The notes beneath the pieces were generated by a model. The model was not told the DNA's origin. It saw only the letters and a list, made by a program, of their open reading frames with translations, and did no database searches. A stretch of DNA of 64,000 nt, taken from the NCBI GenBank assembly GCA_026874595.1, contig CM049311.1, forward strand, positions 54,193,676 to 54,257,675. Reading direction: 5' to 3'. Of the stretch, positions 11,171 to 26,400 are shown piece by piece. The stretch is from Sipunculus nudus (Eukaryota; Annelida; Sipuncula; Golfingiida; Sipunculidae). The translations under genes and the position numbers were made by a program. Positions within the stretch are counted from its first letter, which is position 1, and the number at the start of each line of letters is the position of its first letter.

Positions 11171-14100
11171 GTAAAGTGTTGCAAAAATTGAATACTTTAT
11201 TACAAATTTATCTCTAGTTTCTTGTAATTTGACCCAAATAGAAGGCCTGTGAATTTTGAGGACCCTTAAAATCAATTCTATTATTAATTTTTTACCTTTG
11301 ATTCAATTCTCGGCCCAATTCGTACTTAAATCTTAGACTTTTTGAAAAATAAAAGCCATTTAACCAAAATGGATGTTAGTAGATTGAACAATGTAAAAGA
11401 AAAATATAGCTCTTCCTCTGTATGTCATCACCATATTTGTTCTTATGTGAGTGGAGTGGTCCACAAGCAAATGTTTAAAGTAGATTTAGGGCACATGCAC
11501 AATAAAGAGCTCCAACATAGGAAACTGTTCTGTCAAATTAAAGAGCTCAAAGAGGACTGTGGGATAGTACACAGGGAATAATTTATTAGGGCTTGCATTG
11601 CTGTTTGCTAATCAGTTTGAAAGTCCTGTGAAGCAAACGAAAATTTGCATAGCAGTCACTGCAACTAAAATTATTTATATGAAATTTCCATCCGTGCTGA
11701 ACATTTCATTTACTTCTGAATTCCAAAAATAAAATAAGAATTCCACAGGCATCTGTCATTCAGCGGCGACAAATACGCAGCATCCGACCGTTCACACATG
11801 TATTAACAGTCTGTTAAAACGGCCACTAGGCACCACCGCTGATATCGGCATATTTTTCTGATAACGGTGGTATTCCTAATGGCCACTATGCACCACCACC
11901 GGTACAAGTGTCAAGCCAATGACGACATCTGTCTAATTTCAATTCTGTGAGATGCTCAACAGGGAGAGTCACTCGATCATTGACATTTTGTTATACTGCT
12001 TGGATTTCAGGGTAAACTTCATGTTATGTCTTTATTTTTATCAGCTGATAGCTATCCCTACATTTGCAATTGTTTCATACATTACCTTTATTTAAATATC
12101 TTTGTTAAAATGGCTGCTAACATGTCACTAAGAGGTTTTAATTATGGAAATTCAGTAATTTTGGTAATATGGGTATCCGATCCACATATGTATGCTTTTA
12201 GCATCGCATTTGCGAGCTCTGGAATTGTTGCACACAGACTATTTCCCGCCATGAAATCACATGAATAAAACATAGTAGGGACGCCTGTGCGTAGTATATT
12301 ATGGATCTCTGATTGGCTCTCTTTCTGGGGTTGCTGGGCGGGTCTATTCTTGCCAATCGCACTGAAGCCCTGAAAGGTGGGCACAAGCAAATAAACTGCC
12401 AATCAAATTCTCATAAAATGAAATGCTAAAAATAGCATTAGGCACCTGCATGTGCGTTATTTAGAGTGGCCAATACTGCGTTATACCACTACCGCATTAA
12501 GCCGCTGCTTAAAGGGCTCCCAATCTTTTGTCAGTGATAGATGTACGAACCTTGTGGCAAAATGTTCTAAAATAATGGTCATCTTTATATAGTTTGGTTT
12601 GAAATATTTTTTTTTATATCAGCTTGACTTTTTATTTGCAATTGTTTACATTTCTGAGGGCTAAACTTTTACTTCATTTGATACATTGTGCTTTTTATAT
12701 TTTTTTTCTGAGGTGTTTTTCTAATGATTGACAACAGTCATATCTAAAAGGTGATTTCGATGATATTTTAAATAAAAAGTGCTGTTTGCTTTTATTTTTT
12801 TTATTTATCTGACTGGATGATCATGATGAACCTTGACATTGCTCTAATGTGCGTTTGTTTTCTTTTTGGTATATTGCATGGCTATTTTCATTTGCCTGAA
12901 CTTTCCTTTATTTGTTGTAAGCTTTGTATTTCCACTGACCATATAACATACTTCAAAGTTAATTGTTAATTTTGTAACCAGTCTCCTATACAGGTCATTT
13001 TAAACTTTCCAGCTTTTTTAGTAAGAAAGTTGACTGATTTGTTTTACACAAATTTAAAGAATTTAAAGAAAATGATTAATTTATTAACAGTTTATTTAAA
13101 TCAATGAAAGTTTATTTAAATAAAAAGTAAAAGGTCATGATTTTTTTAGATAAGTATTTTTACCAGCCCTTTCAGAAAGTAAAGAGGATCTCCTGCAGAT
13201 TCTGAGAATACTTTATTGCACGAGAACTGAAGAAGGCACATATAACTCCTATTTATTCATTTCATCATTTGTAAAATTGATATGGAAAAAGGTGTTTTCA
13301 TTTTTTAACTTATGAATTGTATTTATTTTTTTCCCTCCTCCTCCCCACCTCTTTTCATTTCTTTGTTCGAGAAACTATCTACTGAATATGTAAGGCCAAA
13401 ATGGGAAATGTATATGGGTTAAACCCTTGGTTTAAAAAAATATATATTGAATTCAATGACTATCACCTCCTGCACACAAACATGCTAATCAAATTGAAGT
13501 ACTTGCTAATCATTTTGTAAATTGATTAGCTACCACTGCTAGGCAATTTTGAAAAAGTAAATTATACCCTGGTACATGCAAATAATATAATAATAAAAAT
13601 GAATCAATTTAGAGGTTAATAATAGATTACAATTTTACATGGAACTGTGGCAAAGTGGCCATAAAGAGTGAGTTCCTCTCTTAGTTTACTCCCCCAGAAC
13701 TTGTGTAAACATTTTCTGAGTGGTTTCATCTACAGTATTTATCATCTGGCTCAGGTTATATTACTGGTTACCCTTCCATGACCTGAGTCACCTGACACAT
13801 TACAGGAACAGTACATGCTGGTATGTGTGTAGTTTCTAATTAATGCTTGCTATAAAGTAGTTCTCAGGGACTTTTGATGGTTCACGTTTTTTTGCTGATC
13901 TTCAATGGTAAAGTCAATGGTTGTGAATTGAAGGTAATAAGCAGTAATTAAAATGATAAAAAAAGGTTTTCTTTATTTATAACATAGATTTATATCTTTT
14001 TGTTTCAGCTTATCAATGTCCAGGTGCCATTCCTGTTCAAGTATACTGTGGACTACTTGAATGATGCCAACAACATCCTGAACCTTCAGACAGCCCAGGG

Positions 14101-17100
14101 GACCATCCTTACCATGGTAACGGCCCTGATTCTTGGATGTAAGCAACTGAGAATTTTAACTTTCTGCATGAAAGAAGTGAATGTAATATCAGTTTCCTGA
14201 TATTTCCACCAAGCAGTGTTGAAAACTGCAGTTTTCATCCAATTACAGACACAAATAAACCTGTGGTTTCACACATAATGAAGAGTTGTCCTTATTTGAG
14301 ATGATCCTGTCCCTCAAGCCTGCATTTAATAGGACTTTACCAGGAGTCCAAAGCAGAGAGGTGCCTTTAATGGAGAGGTACTTTTAGAAAGAGGTTAATT
14401 GTGAATTTCATTTGAAGAATAAATTATTGAATCATAAAGATAATTTCTTATTGATGTTTGCCAGGATATGTCCTTAAAATCAACTTTCTCAACATCTTTT
14501 TGCATATGGTAAAAATCATGACTGATATATAATAAGATGTTCATAAATACATGAAGAAACCATACTCATCATAATAGATATTATAATGCAGTCAGTGCAT
14601 ATGTTGATACTTTACCAGATGGACTAGCAAGAACTGGGGCATCACTGTTTAATGAGCTTAGAAATGCTGTGTTTGCAAAAGTGGCTCAGGGCTCAATAAG
14701 AAGAGTTGCACGCAATGTATTCCTCCATCTTCACTCGCTCGATCTCTCATTCCATCTCTCCAGGCAGACCGGGGCATTGTCAAAAGCAATAGACAGAGGT
14801 ACAAGGTAAGAAGAATGAATATGACAAATATCGATACAATCTAGTTCATAGAATATTTCTGGAGGATGTTGCATTATTTATTATACATTTGTTTAGCAAT
14901 ACATAATTTACAGCTTTCTTACTACATCTGTTAAAATACCACATCATATTTTAGTAGTCTTCTTACTACACCTGTGTATTGATTGTATCTGCCAAAACAA
15001 AGTTTTGTGGATACAATGTTTTTTCTCATGTGAGTTTTGCTGCTCCTGCTACTGCGTTCATTTCCAGAGAACTCTTTTGAGACCCTTGGACCAATCTTTC
15101 TGAAACCCAGAAAATTTATTTGCTCACATATGAACATGTGTGTAACAGACTGCTGGTGCCACCTGCAGTCCTTACTGTGCAGAATGAATCAGGGTGTCTT
15201 AGTGATAACAGCCCATATCTCAATGGCTGAGCAGTTCAATGTATTGAGCTAACATTGTGGATGTCTATAGATCTTGGATCGCTCCATCTCATACTCAGAA
15301 CAAATGGGACCACCTACAATCATTTTCACGTGGCATCCATCCATATGTTGCCATCTGTTCTTCTTAGTGATTGGTTCAGTGTATTTGGCTGAAATTATGC
15401 CTGTCAATAGATCTTGGATACCTGCATCTCTTACTAAAGACTGGTAGCGCCCTCTGCAAATATTTTTGTTTGGCGTCCATCAGTGCATTTGCTTTGGGTG
15501 AAAATTGCTCATATCTCATTAGTGGACGGATGTATCATTCTGAAAGTTTGCATGTTTATCTGACTGGATTGTTTTGTTGTAGACTAGACAGTTGGTGCCA
15601 AGTTCTGTTCCGTTTTGAATAGAATACATTAATGCACTTTTACTCAGTAGCAGATTGTTGTCTCGGCCTGAAATTATGTATGTTGTATCCATCTGTTGAT
15701 CTATTTTTGGTGAAAACTGCACATATATGAAGAGTTTAATTGGCATCCATGATGCCATAAATTTAGGGAAATGTCATTTTAGGAACATTTAATGCCTCAC
15801 TTAAACCCATGCCTCTATGATTTAGTGGATACATGTAGTCACTTGTTAACTGCCTGTTTTCTAGTTCATAATTGTTTCATATCTCAACGGCAATGAAATT
15901 GTAAGTAACTGCACTGGATTTGGATACAGTCTTGCAGACTATCAGCTTTCATGTCTTTACTGCTGATTACTGATTTCAGTTTTATATGCATTTGGGAAAT
16001 TTAATTATTATGCATGGTTCAAATTTTTAGCTCAGCTGACCATAACTCATCAGAGCTATAGTTGTGGTCCTTTGTCCGTTGTCTGTCCGGCCGTCCATCT
16101 GTCCGATAACAGGGCACATTTTTGAAACCGGTGGACCTATGAATCCAAAACTTTGCATACCATTAGATGTCCCTTTAATCTCCTACCATACCGAAAATTG
16201 GGTCACTAGGACTTCGTCTCTTTGAGATATTAAGGAAAAAACCTCTGTTTTCCATAAAAAAGCCATTGTTACACTTCAAGGCTGCCTAATTTCAAAACCA
16301 CTGATTTGTTATTAATCATCTTTTGTATTCCTATTCTTCCATAAATTTTCTATGAACATACCAAAAATTAGGTCAGTATTGCATATTATTTTGAAGTTAT
16401 GGACCCAAATATAATGCAATTTAAAAAAAATTCAGAAATATATTTACCCAATTAACATCAGAATTCCTGAAGCTCGAGACTTTTTTTCAGGAATATAACT
16501 TAATTTAATAAAGATTCAATTGTTTATCCAAAATAAGATCTGAATTTTGCATATTTTTCAAGTTATTAGCATAAATAAAAATCAATCCATAAACTTTGGC
16601 AACTGCAAGTTTTTTCCCTGTAAGCGCTGTTGACTTTTCACAGCACATATAGATAGGATTTAATCTTTTAAAATCTGAAATTTCAGAGGAATTGATCGAA
16701 AAGTGTAGCTTTTATTCAAGTTTTCATACACCATGTCAAGTGTTGTTTACATCTAGTCCACCTAGTAGTACAGCCTCCACTTGTGTTATGTACCCTACCC
16801 AAAGCAGCTTGCCTTGGCTCAGCTTGGCCACTACTAGCAGGCTTCCCCTCTGCCCTGCACCCCCCCCCCCCCCCCCCAGATGGTGCATTAACTAGATGAA
16901 TGTTATAATTAGCTCAGCTGACTTTAATTCATCTGAGCTATAGTCGTGGTCCATTGTCCGTCGTCTGTCCGTCCGTCTGTCCGGATGTCTGTCCGTAAGA
17001 CTGGCACATTTCGACACCATTGGACCTATGAATCTGAAATTGCCATACAGTTAGATGTCCCAAAAATCTCCTACCATGCCGAAAATTGGGTCAATAGGAC

Positions 17101-20100
17101 TTCGTTCCTTCAAGATATTAAGGAAAAACCTCAATTTTTTATTAGATATCTATTTTCACACTTCAGGACTGCCTAATATCAAAACCACTCATCTGGTTCT
17201 CTTCATATTTACCATAAATATTCCTCTATATAGTTCCTATGTACATGCCAGAAATTAAGTCAGTATTATTTAATTAAAAAAGTCATGGGCCCAAACATTA
17301 TGGACTTTGTAAAAAAATCAGGAAAGATATTTGGTCACTTAAGACCAAAAGTGTTAAAGGTAGGGACTTTTTTCAGTAATACAACTGTAATTGATCAAAA
17401 TTTAATTGTATACCAAAAATTAGATCAAAATCTGTTAAATTTTTTTAAATATTGGCAAAAATATAAAATTGGTACCTTAAATTTTGCCCAAGTTTGACCA
17501 TGGCACATTTTTTTCCTGTAAGTACTGTGGATTTAATTTTCACAGCATGTTTTTGTTAGCATTTTGTCTGTTAACACAAAAAAATTTGAAACCAGTTGAT
17601 CAAAAACTGTAGATTTTATTCAAGTTTTCAAGCACCATGTCAAATCAAGTTTACATCAAGCTAGTGTTATGCAGTTTGCTAGAGCTCAGCTCCCCAGCTT
17701 CATTTTTCCATTAAAAACCCATTGTTACACTGTAAGACTGCCTAATATCAAAACCACTGATCTGGCTTTGATCATATATAATATACATATTTTTCTATAC
17801 ATTCGCTATGCACATGCCAGAAATGATGTCAGTATTGCGTAATTGTTGTAAGTTATGGGCCCAAACATGATGCACTTTTTAAAAAATCAAGAAATATATT
17901 TACTCCCTTAACAAGAGGATTGCTGAAGCTAGAGATTTTTTGTCAGGGATGTAACATTATTTAATCAAGATTCAATTGAATACCAAAAATTAGTTCTAAA
18001 TTGTATAAGTTATTAGTATAAATATAGAAATTAGTACCTTAAATTTTGCCCAACTTTGACCATGGCTCGTTTGTTTCCTGAGAGCACTGTTGATATAATT
18101 TTCATATCATGCACACATAAGGATTTCATCTTTGTAGTTTAGAAAGCTGAAAGAAATTGGCCAAATATTGTAGCTTTTATTAATGTTTATATAAGACCAT
18201 GTCAGACCCAGGCTTAATCCAGCCCCTCTTGAGTCACCTGTATGTTGACCCTGTTGACCTTTCATCAGATTATGCATGCTGGGGCAGCCAGGCAGCTAAT
18301 GCCCAGCCACAGTTGATCCAGGTGTCCAACCCAACTCATCTAGTAGTTGTTTTGAAAAACAACATAACAATAAACAATATATTTATAATTTTGTTTAGGT
18401 TTTTTATAACAAATTAAAGAAAAATTAATAGAAAAGGAATTTGTTAGTTGATGAGTAACAGAAAATTAACTTGCAGTTACTGATGATGTAAGAATCTTGT
18501 ATGGATGGATAGAATGTCAATGTCAATGTTATTCCAAATAACACCATGCAGTCACCTATGGTATTTTCAGTGAAATTTTAATGATAAAGAAATAAATCAT
18601 ATTATTCATTACTTATCATTAGGGATCATATGAAGGAAATTAATGATAGACAAAGATGCAGTTGATAATATTAATCTAGATTCCTACTGTGTCTAGTGTG
18701 TAGATTGATGTGAAAGTAGTCCAATGTGAATATATTACATTTATTTTTTTTAATATATATAAAAGCCATAAAACCAGGTACTTATGATCATTATTTAAAT
18801 TTGTGAATTTTGTATATTCTGGATTCTCAACATCTTTGTTTGGCTAAAACTGAATAAATACTAGACATGGTGCGAATGCTTTGCAAATGTATTTGAATAC
18901 GAATATGAATATGTACTGCATTAAAAAATTTTATTGCATAAGAATGGGAATTCAGATAAAAATTAAAGTATTTGAATACCAGTGCAGAAACTTTAAAAAT
19001 GTATTCATGAATGCATTCATGAATATATTCTATAATATCATTTCAATAATCATTTCAGTTATATTTTATTTTAAAAAATCATATGATTTTCTTATTATTT
19101 TTTTTTAAATAAAAATTATACACTGCCAAAAATAATTTTCTTATCTAAGGAAATATTAGTTATTTTCACTTGAAACAAGTAAAATTTACCTAAAACAAGG
19201 AAGTACCTAGAAATTAATCCTTGAATCACAAGAATAAAGCCCATCTCTTTGATAAACAAGTAAAAATACCTACAGTTTATAAAAATTTACTTGATATAAG
19301 TTAATTTACCTTCAGCTGTAGGCTTTACTCCCTGATTTGAGAAAATTTAACTTTAGAATGAGTGAGGTGCAAGTAAAGCTTACTAATATGAATGTAACCA
19401 CATATTAAACATATGCAAAATACAATTTTAATCACTGTATATTGTAACATTGTCAATTAGGTTTACAGTCCTACATCTAACAAATGTTAAATAAACGGGG
19501 TGCATAAAAGGGGCTGCAAAGAATTTCTAAGTGAAAAATATTGAGTAATTATAAACATTTATGCCCACTCATTGTCATACAGCAGTTGTTCTCATTTTGG
19601 CTAACCAAGTCACTGAGGTAAATTTAAAGTTTTCAAACCTTCAGGGTTATAAGTGTGATAATTTATAAAGCAGAAAGTATTAAAAAAATAGTAATGTTCA
19701 CAAAATCCTGTATTTAAGCTGATTTTATCTTTAGGTGATGGTTAAGGGCACCAGTTTTCAAATTTATCTGTGAATTTACTTTATCCTGGTTTTTGTTCAT
19801 ACTGATTTTCAGAACAATTCAACCATCTCTACCACCCTTCTTGAAAAATCTAATTCGGTGTTATTTTCACATTATGTGGATTTATACAAGATCAAGGTCT
19901 CTTTTAATTATATTAAATTATTAAAGTCATGACCCTACTTTAAGGAGTCTAGCTAGGCCTTTTCTTTATCACAGAAATCAAAATAAACTCTTAAATGAAT
20001 TCACAGCTAGCAGTTAATTTGTTTAAAATTAAAATTAATTTCCAGTTTTATTAAACATTTTATTTGACCTGAATTAATAAACTTAATATATGTGGAGCAT

Positions 20101-20384
20101 CATATTATAAAATATGGAGAATTGCATGTTTGTATTGTAAAATAGTATATTAGGAGATTTAACTGTAAAAAATGAAAAAAAAATGGGACACATGTTATAT
20201 GTATATACACACAAGAAACTTTAAAAAAAATAAGAAAGAAATTTTTATGCAATAATTAATTTATACACAAAAATATTATATCTTCATAATCTAGCTTACA
20301 GTTGTTTCATTAATCACACAAATAATGTACCATAATGGAAGGTAACTTTGCCTGCTTTTTTTATTTCCTGCTTATTTTCATCAG

Positions 20385-20474
<90 letters not shown>

Positions 20475-23400
20475 CAACCCAGAAATAATTGTGAAACAAA
20501 TGTCATTTATATCTTATGATTATTAATTATAAACAGAATCAATATCTGAAAAATTTACTGTCATTGTTACTGCAGGACATGCAAATTTTGAATTAATTTA
20601 CACACATACATATAAATATATACATATATGTATATATATTATTAAGTATTGTGTATTTTACGACATGACTGCACTTACGGCATGTCCGCTTTACGGTACC
20701 AGTGACAGTTTATGGCGCCTAAAACTTTGTCAGAACGTGTATTGTCGGTTGAAATGAGGTGCTCGCATATGAACTCAACCAATTTGTAAACGCAGTGGAT
20801 GACTTGCATCAGCTTACCTATGAGCGTAAGAACCCACAAATATCTTATTCTAAACTGCCATCGTGCATTTTGTGCTTTTTTTATTCGACTTGTGACATTG
20901 ACCCCTAAAAGACCCCCATTATCGCTCAAGCGCGTCAGCAGTTTTGTGCTAGTGTTAAGTAAACCTTCATATTATGTGATTTATCACAGAGCATTGTTAG
21001 AAAATAAATAATAACAGTAGCTGTAACATATATTAATAATTTAATGAACTTTTGACGCCGTGAATGACCTTTAGAAGAAAACTTTTTTGACTTGAAGTTG
21101 ACATTTTTAGTAAGGCTAAAACGTGGATGTCAGAAGTCTGATCATGGATATACTACATATTACCTATAAGCAAACAGAGAAATCAAACATAAATATGCAA
21201 TTTCAGTTTTAATTATTTATGAGTGTAGAAACATGTTTAAATTTGTATTTAATGTATTGTTATTAAAAGATTATGCAAGTTACTCACTGTTTCATATTTA
21301 CAGTTAGATTAACAATATGACAATTGACATCCATTTTCTGTGGAATCATATGATTACTGTGAGATACTCTGCAGAAAATTATTTTAAAACCATAGATTTT
21401 TATTAACAAGTTTTATTTTCCTTACATCTCTCAGACATGAGTTGAATCATAATTTAGATATTTAAAAAAAGTTTAATTTTAAAATAGTTTAGCTTAATAA
21501 TACTTATATACAACATACAGCACACACAACATTTAAAACTTAACATACAAGTGGAAACACTTCTTTTTTTCAATATATCAATATTTTAGTTCCAATTTTA
21601 AATAAATTTAATTTTGAACACATATTTGCATAGTTTCAGGACTGCCTAATATGAAAACCACTGATCTGTTTCTGCTCATATTTATTTTGCATGTCCTTCT
21701 ATACTTTTCCTTTGTACATACCAAAAATTAGGCCAGTATTGCTTAATTTGTTGAAGTTATGTTCCGAACATTGTACACTTTGTAAAAAATCAGGATATAT
21801 ATTTACTTAGTTAACATAAGAATTGCTGAAGCTACAGAATTTCTTTCAGGGAAGTTTGCATTTAATCAAGATTTTATTATAAACCAAATATTTGGTCTGA
21901 AATTTTCAAATTTTATAAGTTATAAGCATTAATATAAAACCAGTACTTAAAATTTTGGCCATGGAACTTTTTAGCTCAGCTGACTTTCAGTCATGCTGGG
22001 CTATAGCGATGGGTCTTTGTCCGGCGTCCTTCCGTCTGTCCGTCCGGCCGGCCGTCCGTCCGTTAGCAGGGCACAAATCGTAACCGTAGGGGCTAGGGCC
22101 ATGAACCCTATGCAGTCTTAGAGGTTCTAAAAAGATCTCCTTGCAAACCTGAAATTAGGTCACTGCGACCTATATTCTCGAAGTTATGGGGTGTGTTTGC
22201 ACCCTCCAGAAATACTTCTTTTAGCCAAAATTTTCATCCAAAACCTTCCATCCTTCACATACAGCTCACCTACCAACAGGGGAAGAACCATAATTATTTT
22301 GAGGTCACAAGGTCAAAGGTCAAGGTCACAGAACCAACTTCTTTGAAAAGCCTCAGGATGCATTTTAAGCCAAACCTTTCATCCCAATTCTTTGATCTTT
22401 CACATATAGCTCACCTACTAAGTGAGGGAAGAATTCTATAGATGTTGAGGTCACAAGGTCAAAGGTCAGGGTCACAGGATCCACTTCTTTGAAAAGGTTG
22501 TGGACACATTTCAAGCTAGACCTTTCATTCCAAACCTTTCAGCACTGATATCGCTTCTCTGCCAAAAGGGGAAAACACCTGTTGATTTTGAGGTCAAAGG
22601 TCAAGTTCACAGCACCCTCTTCTTGTGTGGAGTCATTTTAAGGCAAACTTTTCAATCTATACTTTCCATCTGTCATATATGGCTTGCCTACCAATATGAG
22701 AAGAAGCCTATTGATGTTGAGTTCAAAAGGTCAAAGGTCAAGGTCACAATATTGTTCTAAATGCTTGTGAACATATTTCTGGTGAAACTGTTCAACCCAA
22801 ACCTTCAGTCTTTCACATATGCCACATCTATGCATCACTGAATTTGATTCAAACTTCATATTTATGGGTCTTTTTGCATGAAGAAATAACTAATTGATTT
22901 TGAGTTCAGCTGGTCAGGAGGTTAAAGGTTGCAGGTCTAAGTTATTCACTCATTGGTTGCCAAGTAATTACACCCGGCCAGATGTAAGTGGTAAGTAGTT
23001 ACCCATCATTTAGAAAGAATCCAGTTGATATGTGGGCAAAAGGCCAAGGTCATAGGTCAGGGATGTTCACAATAACTTATTTTGTAGACCATCTCTATTT
23101 TTCTTGTTTTCTTGTATATATAACCATGGCACTCACAACTGGTACATGTCACTATGAGCCCATAATTGTTAGTGACACTTGTGATATATGACTCCCTTTA
23201 GTATCAGCTCATGGAGTGATAAGGATATATCATTAGTGCATAACAAAAACACTGTTGCCGGAATGCTTTGGCCAGGCATTAAGACTATGAGAGTTAAGTG
23301 TTAAGGTTTAGCTACTGATTTATAAAATGATGGGAACATTTTGCAGTTTATATCATGGAATCATAGCAATAAACTTAGTTTTCTAGATATCTGAATATTA

Positions 23401-26400
23401 TTATACAAATCATCAGATATACCAGCAAGTGTTTGTTCTGATAATATGTGGGTCTTTACCTGGATTTAGGACGGCTTTATTTGATTACAAGACTCTTAGT
23501 GATGCTATCTGCATTTCTTTTCTTTTAGGTTTTGCAGTTTACCTACCCTGCTGACCCCATTGAATAGTAAGCTGATAATTAAAACAAATTGGACTTGCAC
23601 TTTTTACATTTGCATGTTCATAAATCTGATATGAGAGCTCTCCAACCTGATCATGCCTCTTGAATTGTTTTGGACATTCATAACTGTTACATTCTTTGAA
23701 GCAATTGCTACAAGTTTAGTGTCTTATTGGAGGATGTGTGATATCAAATGTCAGACTTGTCAGAAAACCATTATGTCTGCCAGGTAGCCATTTCAGAAAT
23801 CCTTTTGCCAGGGCAGTTTCTGTGATTTTTTTATGACGTTTGGTCCCTTTTAGAGGATGTTTGTTGTTCAATTTCCGACCTGTCAGAAATCCAATATGGC
23901 CACCAGGAAGCCATCTTTAAATTCCTTTAGAACATATTATCTCAAGAACTATTAAAGTGAATGCAGTGGGATGTATATTAATGTTATCTTGCATTGGGTC
24001 AAAGATTTCTTAATAAATATGACCATCATTTATGAAAGCTCAGTACAGTTGACTTGTATTGAATAAAAATTAATATGGAAGCACCCGTTTCACAATAATT
24101 CTTGCATGGATTTCCTTGATCTTTGGCTATATTTTGATCTTAAGTGTGGCCTGTGTGGTATTCCTTTTGAGACTGACAGGTATCGAGCAAGCTGTGGGAT
24201 TAGTTCCTGATAGCTCAACAACCATACATTTTGCCTCAGACCATCATTGTGCCGCAGAAAAACCTTGTGAGTGGGATAACTCAAAAAATATTTCACTGAT
24301 TTTTTTCAAACTTTACATTTGTATAGATAAAGGTAAGGGGACGAAGTCTATTTAAAATGGGGTCATGAACTATGCTAGGAGAATGACCTTGACCTTGAAT
24401 AGGTCCATTATTGCTGAAAATAACACAAATTCTTAAATATCTCAAGTAAGCTTGCATGGACTGGTCTAAAAATTAAGGTGACCGAAGATCTAGGATAGCC
24501 TTGTGATATACCGGAAACTGGTGGCGCCACCTATTATCCTTTTCTTGTTTTTATGCCTTTTAATACCCCCATATTTGCCACTTGACAGTACTGTAAGCAT
24601 TATAAGTCAAAAACTAATGGACAGATTTCTTTCATATTATGCACATGTAGAGAGATGGGCTATGGGAAGAGGTCTGTTTACATTTGGGTCATGACCTTTA
24701 CCATGAGAGTGGCCTTGACCTTTAATGTGTCCATATTTGGGGAAAATCACACACCTCTTATGATATCTCCAGTGTTGATAGCCATATGGATTTCAAACAT
24801 GACTTATGTATGGCCCACTACTAAAGTTAGAACCCTATAGGTTCTAGGGTCATGAGGTCTAAGGTCAAGGTCAGTGGACTTGCATCTTACAAGATACTGT
24901 GGATGCATTTTAAGCCAAACTTTCAAGGTCTTCCATCTTGAATATATAGCTCACTTTCCAATAGTGGATGATCCATATCAATTTTGGGGTCACAAGAACA
25001 AAGGTCAAGGCCACAGGAGCTATATGTCAAAAAATTAGTTTCTGGATGATAATTCCTGCTTTTATTGATGTATTGATTTCAAACTTGACTTATATATGTC
25101 CCATTGAAAAAGCAAGACTCCAATTGATTTTGGGGTCATGAGGTCAAAGTTCAAGGTCACAGGACACATCTTTATGAAAGTTTGTGGATCCATTTTCAGC
25201 CAAACATTTCATCTCAGACCTTTCATCTTGCACATATAGTATATCTGCCAATAGAGGAAGACCCCTATCAATGTTGAGGTCACAAGGTCAAAGGTGAAGG
25301 CCACAGGAGCCATCTGTCCAAAAATTAGTTTCTGGATGATAATGCCTGCTTTTATTGATGTATGGATTTCAAACTTGACTTGTATATGTCCCATTGGAAA
25401 AGCAAGACCCGAATTGAATTTGGGATCATGAGGTCAAAGGTCAAGGTCACAGGACACATCTTCAAAAAGATGTGGATGCATTTTCAGCCAAACATTTCAT
25501 CTCAGACATTTCATCTTGCACATACAGTTCCCCTTCCAATAGAGGAAGACGCCTGTCAATTGTAAGGTCACAAGGTCAAAGGTGAAAGTCACAGGAGCCA
25601 TATGTCCAAAAATTAGTTCCTGAGATGATAATGCAAGCTTGGATTAATATATTGATTTCAAACCTGACTTATATATGGCCCATCAATAAATCTAGACCTC
25701 TATTGATTTATATATAAAAGTGGATGATCAATATCAATTTTGGGGTCACAAGGTCAAAGGTCAAGGCCACAGGAGCCATCAAATTAGTTTCTGGATTATA
25801 ATTCCTGCTTTTATTGATGTATAGATTTCAAACATACTTATATATGTCCCATTGAAAAAGCAAGACCCCAATTGATTTTTGGGTCATGAGGTCAAAGGTC
25901 AAGGTCACAGGACCAACATCTTCAAAAAGATTGTAGATTGATAGATGGAAGAAACAATAATTGCTTGCCAAGTGTCAGTATATGCTGCTAAAAATGGGGG
26001 CCTATTCTTAAAGGGGGGTGGGGGGCCTACTATGTCTGGGGATACTCTGGCACCTGCGGTGCCAAGAAATATCTAGTTCACTATGTTTTAACCAGACATT
26101 TATGATAAGAATTTATGGCAATGTAGAAAGTTTAAACAAAATTGGCATATAGGTTCTGCAACAATTTTACTAGTTGTGAATCACAGCCCATGATGTTGCA
26201 GGTCATGCTTGGCAGCTGAGTGTCATGACCCATGGGTCACTTGTTTTCCTGTAAGCTCTGTTGATTTTATTTTAATATCATGCACACTTAAGGATTTTAA
26301 CTTCTAAATTTTGAAATTTTAAAGGAATTGACCAAAAACTGTAGCTCTTATTAAAGTTTAATGAGACCAAGTCACACCTAGGCCCCTCTATATGTCCCTT

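Noticed and set aside
10921-11184. Minus-strand open frame over the first visible ABCB7 exon
   Set aside because: Shadow of the plus-strand exon, whose splice sites and homology are clear. The same holds for 46600-46860.
19119-19400. MITE beginning TACACTGCCAAAAAT
   Set aside because: No matching inverted end or second copy was found, so it was not called as a mobile element.
20314-20526. Open frames rich in IYIYIY on both strands
   Set aside because: They are translations of the (AT)43 microsatellite, as are those at 58454-58842.
22302-25915. CRISPR-like spaced repeats
   Set aside because: The AGGTCA-rich repeats have irregular spacing and diverged spacers that are themselves repeated; the genome is eukaryotic.
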